Shown one piece after another: positions 62,233-64,000 of a stretch of DNA of 64,000 nucleotides. The translations under genes were made by a program, and so were the position numbers. The notes beneath the pieces are model-generated. The model was not told where the DNA came from and ran no database searches. It saw only the letters and a program-made list of their open reading frames with translations. How positions within the stretch are numbered: position 1 is the first letter of the stretch; the number at the start of each line of letters is the position of its first letter. This stretch comes from Lachnospiraceae bacterium (GTDB taxonomy: Bacteria > Bacillota > Clostridia > Lachnospirales > Lachnospiraceae). Location: assembly GCA_017936885.1 (NCBI GenBank), contig JAGBEO010000028.1:152530-216529 (forward strand), written 5' to 3'.

Positions 62233-63708
62233 ATGCAGGTACAATCAATGAAAAACGAGGAAAAGCTTGTAAATAATATTATGTTTATTTACATTCTCGG
62301 AGTAGCAATTGCGGGTTGGGCTTTTGTTATGATCTTTTTAAACGGCGGTATACGGGAATGCGTGTTTCTGTTAACCGGGGTATGCGGGGTATTAACGAAG
62401 GTCTTTGAAAAGCAACTGGGTGAGAAAGCGAAATATGTATATGCCTGTATTCCCCCTGTAATCGGTGCGGTTACGGCTGCGGTAAGCAACACCAGTGATT
62501 GTGCCGGTTATGTTTGTCTGACACATTATTATTTTGTGGCAACATTGTTGTTAGTTCCGTATTATAAACAGAAGCTGCTTAAGGTCAGTGTGATTGTTAC
62601 TATTGTTGTCAATGCGGGAATGATGATTGTATTTCCGGCAGGTTTCTTAAAGCTTCATAATGTAATCGGATGGATTTTTACGGGAATCGTTTATGTAATA
62701 TTATTTGCGGCATGCAGTTTTATTTGTTATCGTGCGACTGCTTTATTCGGAATGGTGGAGGAGAAAGGAAAAGAAGTCGAAAGCGTTTTGGATTCGGTGC
62801 AAATGTTATCGGAAAGACTGCATACTGCGGGGGCTGCACTTTCACAAGTCTCTGAAAATGAAAGCGCTTCGGCGGAAGAGTTGGCGGCTACCAGTGAGCA
62901 GCTAGTCAAAAACAGTAATGTGCTCAGCTCCAAAACAGTTGAAAGTATGGAAAATCTTGGTGAATTAAGTAACTGGGAAGGCGTTGTCGCTGATAATGTG
63001 GAAAAGGTGGAAATGACTTCTCAAAATCTTCTTGATAAATCAAGGGAAAATGAAAAACTGCTGAATGATTTACATACCATCAATGGCGAAGTATCAGAAT
63101 CCATGAAGGCTACCACCGACATAGCTAAAAAGCTGTCAGAAGCAGTGCAGGAAATAGGCGTGACATTAAAGCTGATAAGCGATATTTCTTCTTCCACCAA
63201 TTTGCTTGCATTGAACGCCTCCATTGAAGCGGCAAGGGCGGGTGAAGCAGGAAGGGGCTTTGCCGTAGTTGCAACGGAGGTCGGCAATCTTGCAAACAGC
63301 ACACAGGATTCTTTGAAAGAAGTAGAGTTGGTCATTGAACGGGTGCAGCATAATGTCAGGGAAATTACCCTGCAGGTTGAAGAAAACTCTGAGAAGCTGG
63401 GTACTCAGAACGAGTATTTTGCAAATGTATTTCGAAGTATGCAGGATATGACAGAGCTTCTTAATACTTCGGTCAGTGTGGTCAATACTATGGGAGATGC
63501 GCATAGCAAGCAGGCCCAGGTAATTGAAAAGACAGTATCTTTCAATCAGGATATTGCCGAAAGTATCAGAAATGAAAATGAACAGTTTAATTCCATTAAT
63601 GCCATGGCGGAGAGCAATGCAAAAGATATAGGTGAGGTGGCTGCGCAGGCAAATGCGATTAATGAGATGGTTGATGAAATAAGCAGATTGCTGAAACGCG
63701 ATGAGTAA
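62233..63708 (+). CDS. Methyl-accepting chemotaxis protein with polytopic N-terminus
   Basis: 491 residues. The first 175 residues hold about six membrane segments (for example [22 protein letters not shown] and [16 protein letters not shown]), with no large extracellular sensor. The cytoplasmic part is an MCP coiled coil with the conserved tip [21 protein letters not shown]. No HAMP domain seen. It may sense membrane or internal state. AGGAGG site and a terminator at 63716. Confidence 0.88.
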   Translation: MQVQSMKNEEKLVNNIMFIYILGVAIAGWAFVMIFLNGGIRECVFLLTGVCGVLTKVFEKQLGEKAKYVYACIPPVIGAVTAAVSNTSDCAGYVCLTHYYFVATLLLVPYYKQKLLKVSVIVTIVVNAGMMIVFPAGFLKLHNVIGWIFTGIVYVILFAACSFICYRATALFGMVEEKGKEVESVLDSVQMLSERLHTAGAALSQVSENESASAEELAATSEQLVKNSNVLSSKTVESMENLGELSNWEGVVADNVEKVEMTSQNLLDKSRENEKLLNDLHTINGEVSESMKATTDIAKKLSEAVQEIGVTLKLISDISSSTNLLALNASIEAARAGEAGRGFAVVATEVGNLANSTQDSLKEVELVIERVQHNVREITLQVEENSEKLGTQNEYFANVFRSMQDMTELLNTSVSVVNTMGDAHSKQAQVIEKTVSFNQDIAESIRNENEQFNSINAMAESNAKDIGEVAAQANAINEMVDEISRLLKRDE

Positions 63709-63715
63709 TGGATTA

Positions 63716-63746
63716 AGAGGGCTATTCCGGAGAATGGCCCTCTTTT
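63716..63746 (+). terminator. Rho-independent terminator after chemoreceptor
   Basis: AGAGGGCTATTC (63716-63727) pairs with GAATGGCCCTCT (63732-63743), then T. Confidence 0.85.
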
Positions 63747-64000
63747 GCTGATACCATTTATTTTAACGTCATCTACGACATCACGCGGCGAGTGCATGAT
63801 GTGATCCCAAAGTAGCGCAGAAGCTGTATGTGAAAAACGCAGATGGTTGTATTTGAAAAAGTTAGTGTATAATTTTCATTGGCAAGAAAGGCAACAAGGA
63901 ATAGTTATGTAAACGAAAAGAGGAAGCAGGGATGAAAATCCCTGCTTCCCAATCATACAGTTTTTCTTTATGATGTTAATTGTCGAGAAAAACACGTAAA
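63747..64000. other. Right edge, non-coding in this window
   Basis: No gene recognised. A perfect hairpin at 63922-63949 is listed separately. Confidence 0.5.
63922..63949 (-). terminator. Terminator of a minus-strand gene beyond the right edge
   Basis: Perfect 12-bp inverted repeat GGAAGCAGGGAT (63922-63933), loop GAAA, ATCCCTGCTTCC (63938-63949). Read on the minus strand it is followed by a U-rich TCTTTTC tract. Confidence 0.6.

Noticed and set aside
1-64000. CRISPR arrays, tRNA and rRNA genes
   Set aside because: No regular repeat-spacer pattern, cloverleaf or rRNA sequence was recognised by eye; a tRNAscan or Rfam run was not possible.

Overview
The window reads as a chromosome segment of a low-GC, Gram-positive anaerobe of the class Clostridia, most likely a gut Lachnospiraceae. 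This rests on gene content (a pstSCAB-phoU-nptA-phoPR cluster, GH43/GH13 glycoside hydrolases, LytTR regulators, chemoreceptors), strong GGAGG ribosome-binding sites and moderate GC in the core part. No rRNA, tRNA or CRISPR array was recognised.

Accessory third (1-20,075). Three related integrative elements appear to sit in tandem against the 5' end of a low-molecular-weight protein tyrosine phosphatase (LMW-PTP) gene. The first 31 bp of that gene occur at 20,045 (intact gene), exactly again at 9,227 (broken after 12 codons), and as a diverged copy at 2,259. The flanks carry short direct repeats, about 11 bp apart, at matching distances from each core, as expected for tyrosine-recombinase arm sites. 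Element A (1-2,289, right end only) ends with a helicase of a type seen in phage-defence systems. Element B (about 2,290-9,257, AT-rich) holds an AAA ATPase/RloB pair, a small membrane protein, a nuclease-fold protein with an in-frame stop near its start, a decayed phage tape-measure gene joined to the C-terminal third of an integrase, and an ApeA-like HEPN protein. Element C (9,258-20,075, mostly GC-rich) is a mobilizable element: MobQ-type relaxase with a candidate oriT, small transfer/replication genes, CHC2 primase-like and VapE-like proteins, excisionase and integrase. Its cargo is a MerR/TipAS regulator, an MBL-fold hydrolase, and broken GNAT and regulator genes.

Phosphate region (20.6-32.9 kb). 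After a chemoreceptor come a small membrane protein, PstS, PstC, PstA, PstB, PhoU, a Na+/phosphate cotransporter, and the PhoP/PhoR-type two-component pair. TTTTACA repeats at 11-bp spacing before the cotransporter, and similar repeats before the pst genes, look like Pho boxes, giving a self-contained phosphate-starvation regulon.

Signalling region (33-42.5 kb). Two uncharacterised coiled-coil/basic proteins precede a LytTR regulator and a GHKL kinase without membrane segments. A heterodimeric ABC exporter pair lies on the minus strand, followed by a second LytTR regulator and an orphan protein with a faint FliD-like C-terminus. A 13-bp sequence with half-sites about 20 bp apart precedes both the second regulator and the orphan gene.

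Metabolic core (42.7-64 kb). Small alarmone synthetase, aminotransferase, two GH43 paralogues (one lipoprotein, one cytosolic) around an ArsR-like regulator, Na+/solute symporter, TetR regulator, RNA cytosine methyltransferase, GH13 enzyme, MBOAT/SGNH acyl-transfer pair, pseudouridine synthase, DNA ligase, homoserine acyltransferase and a second chemoreceptor.
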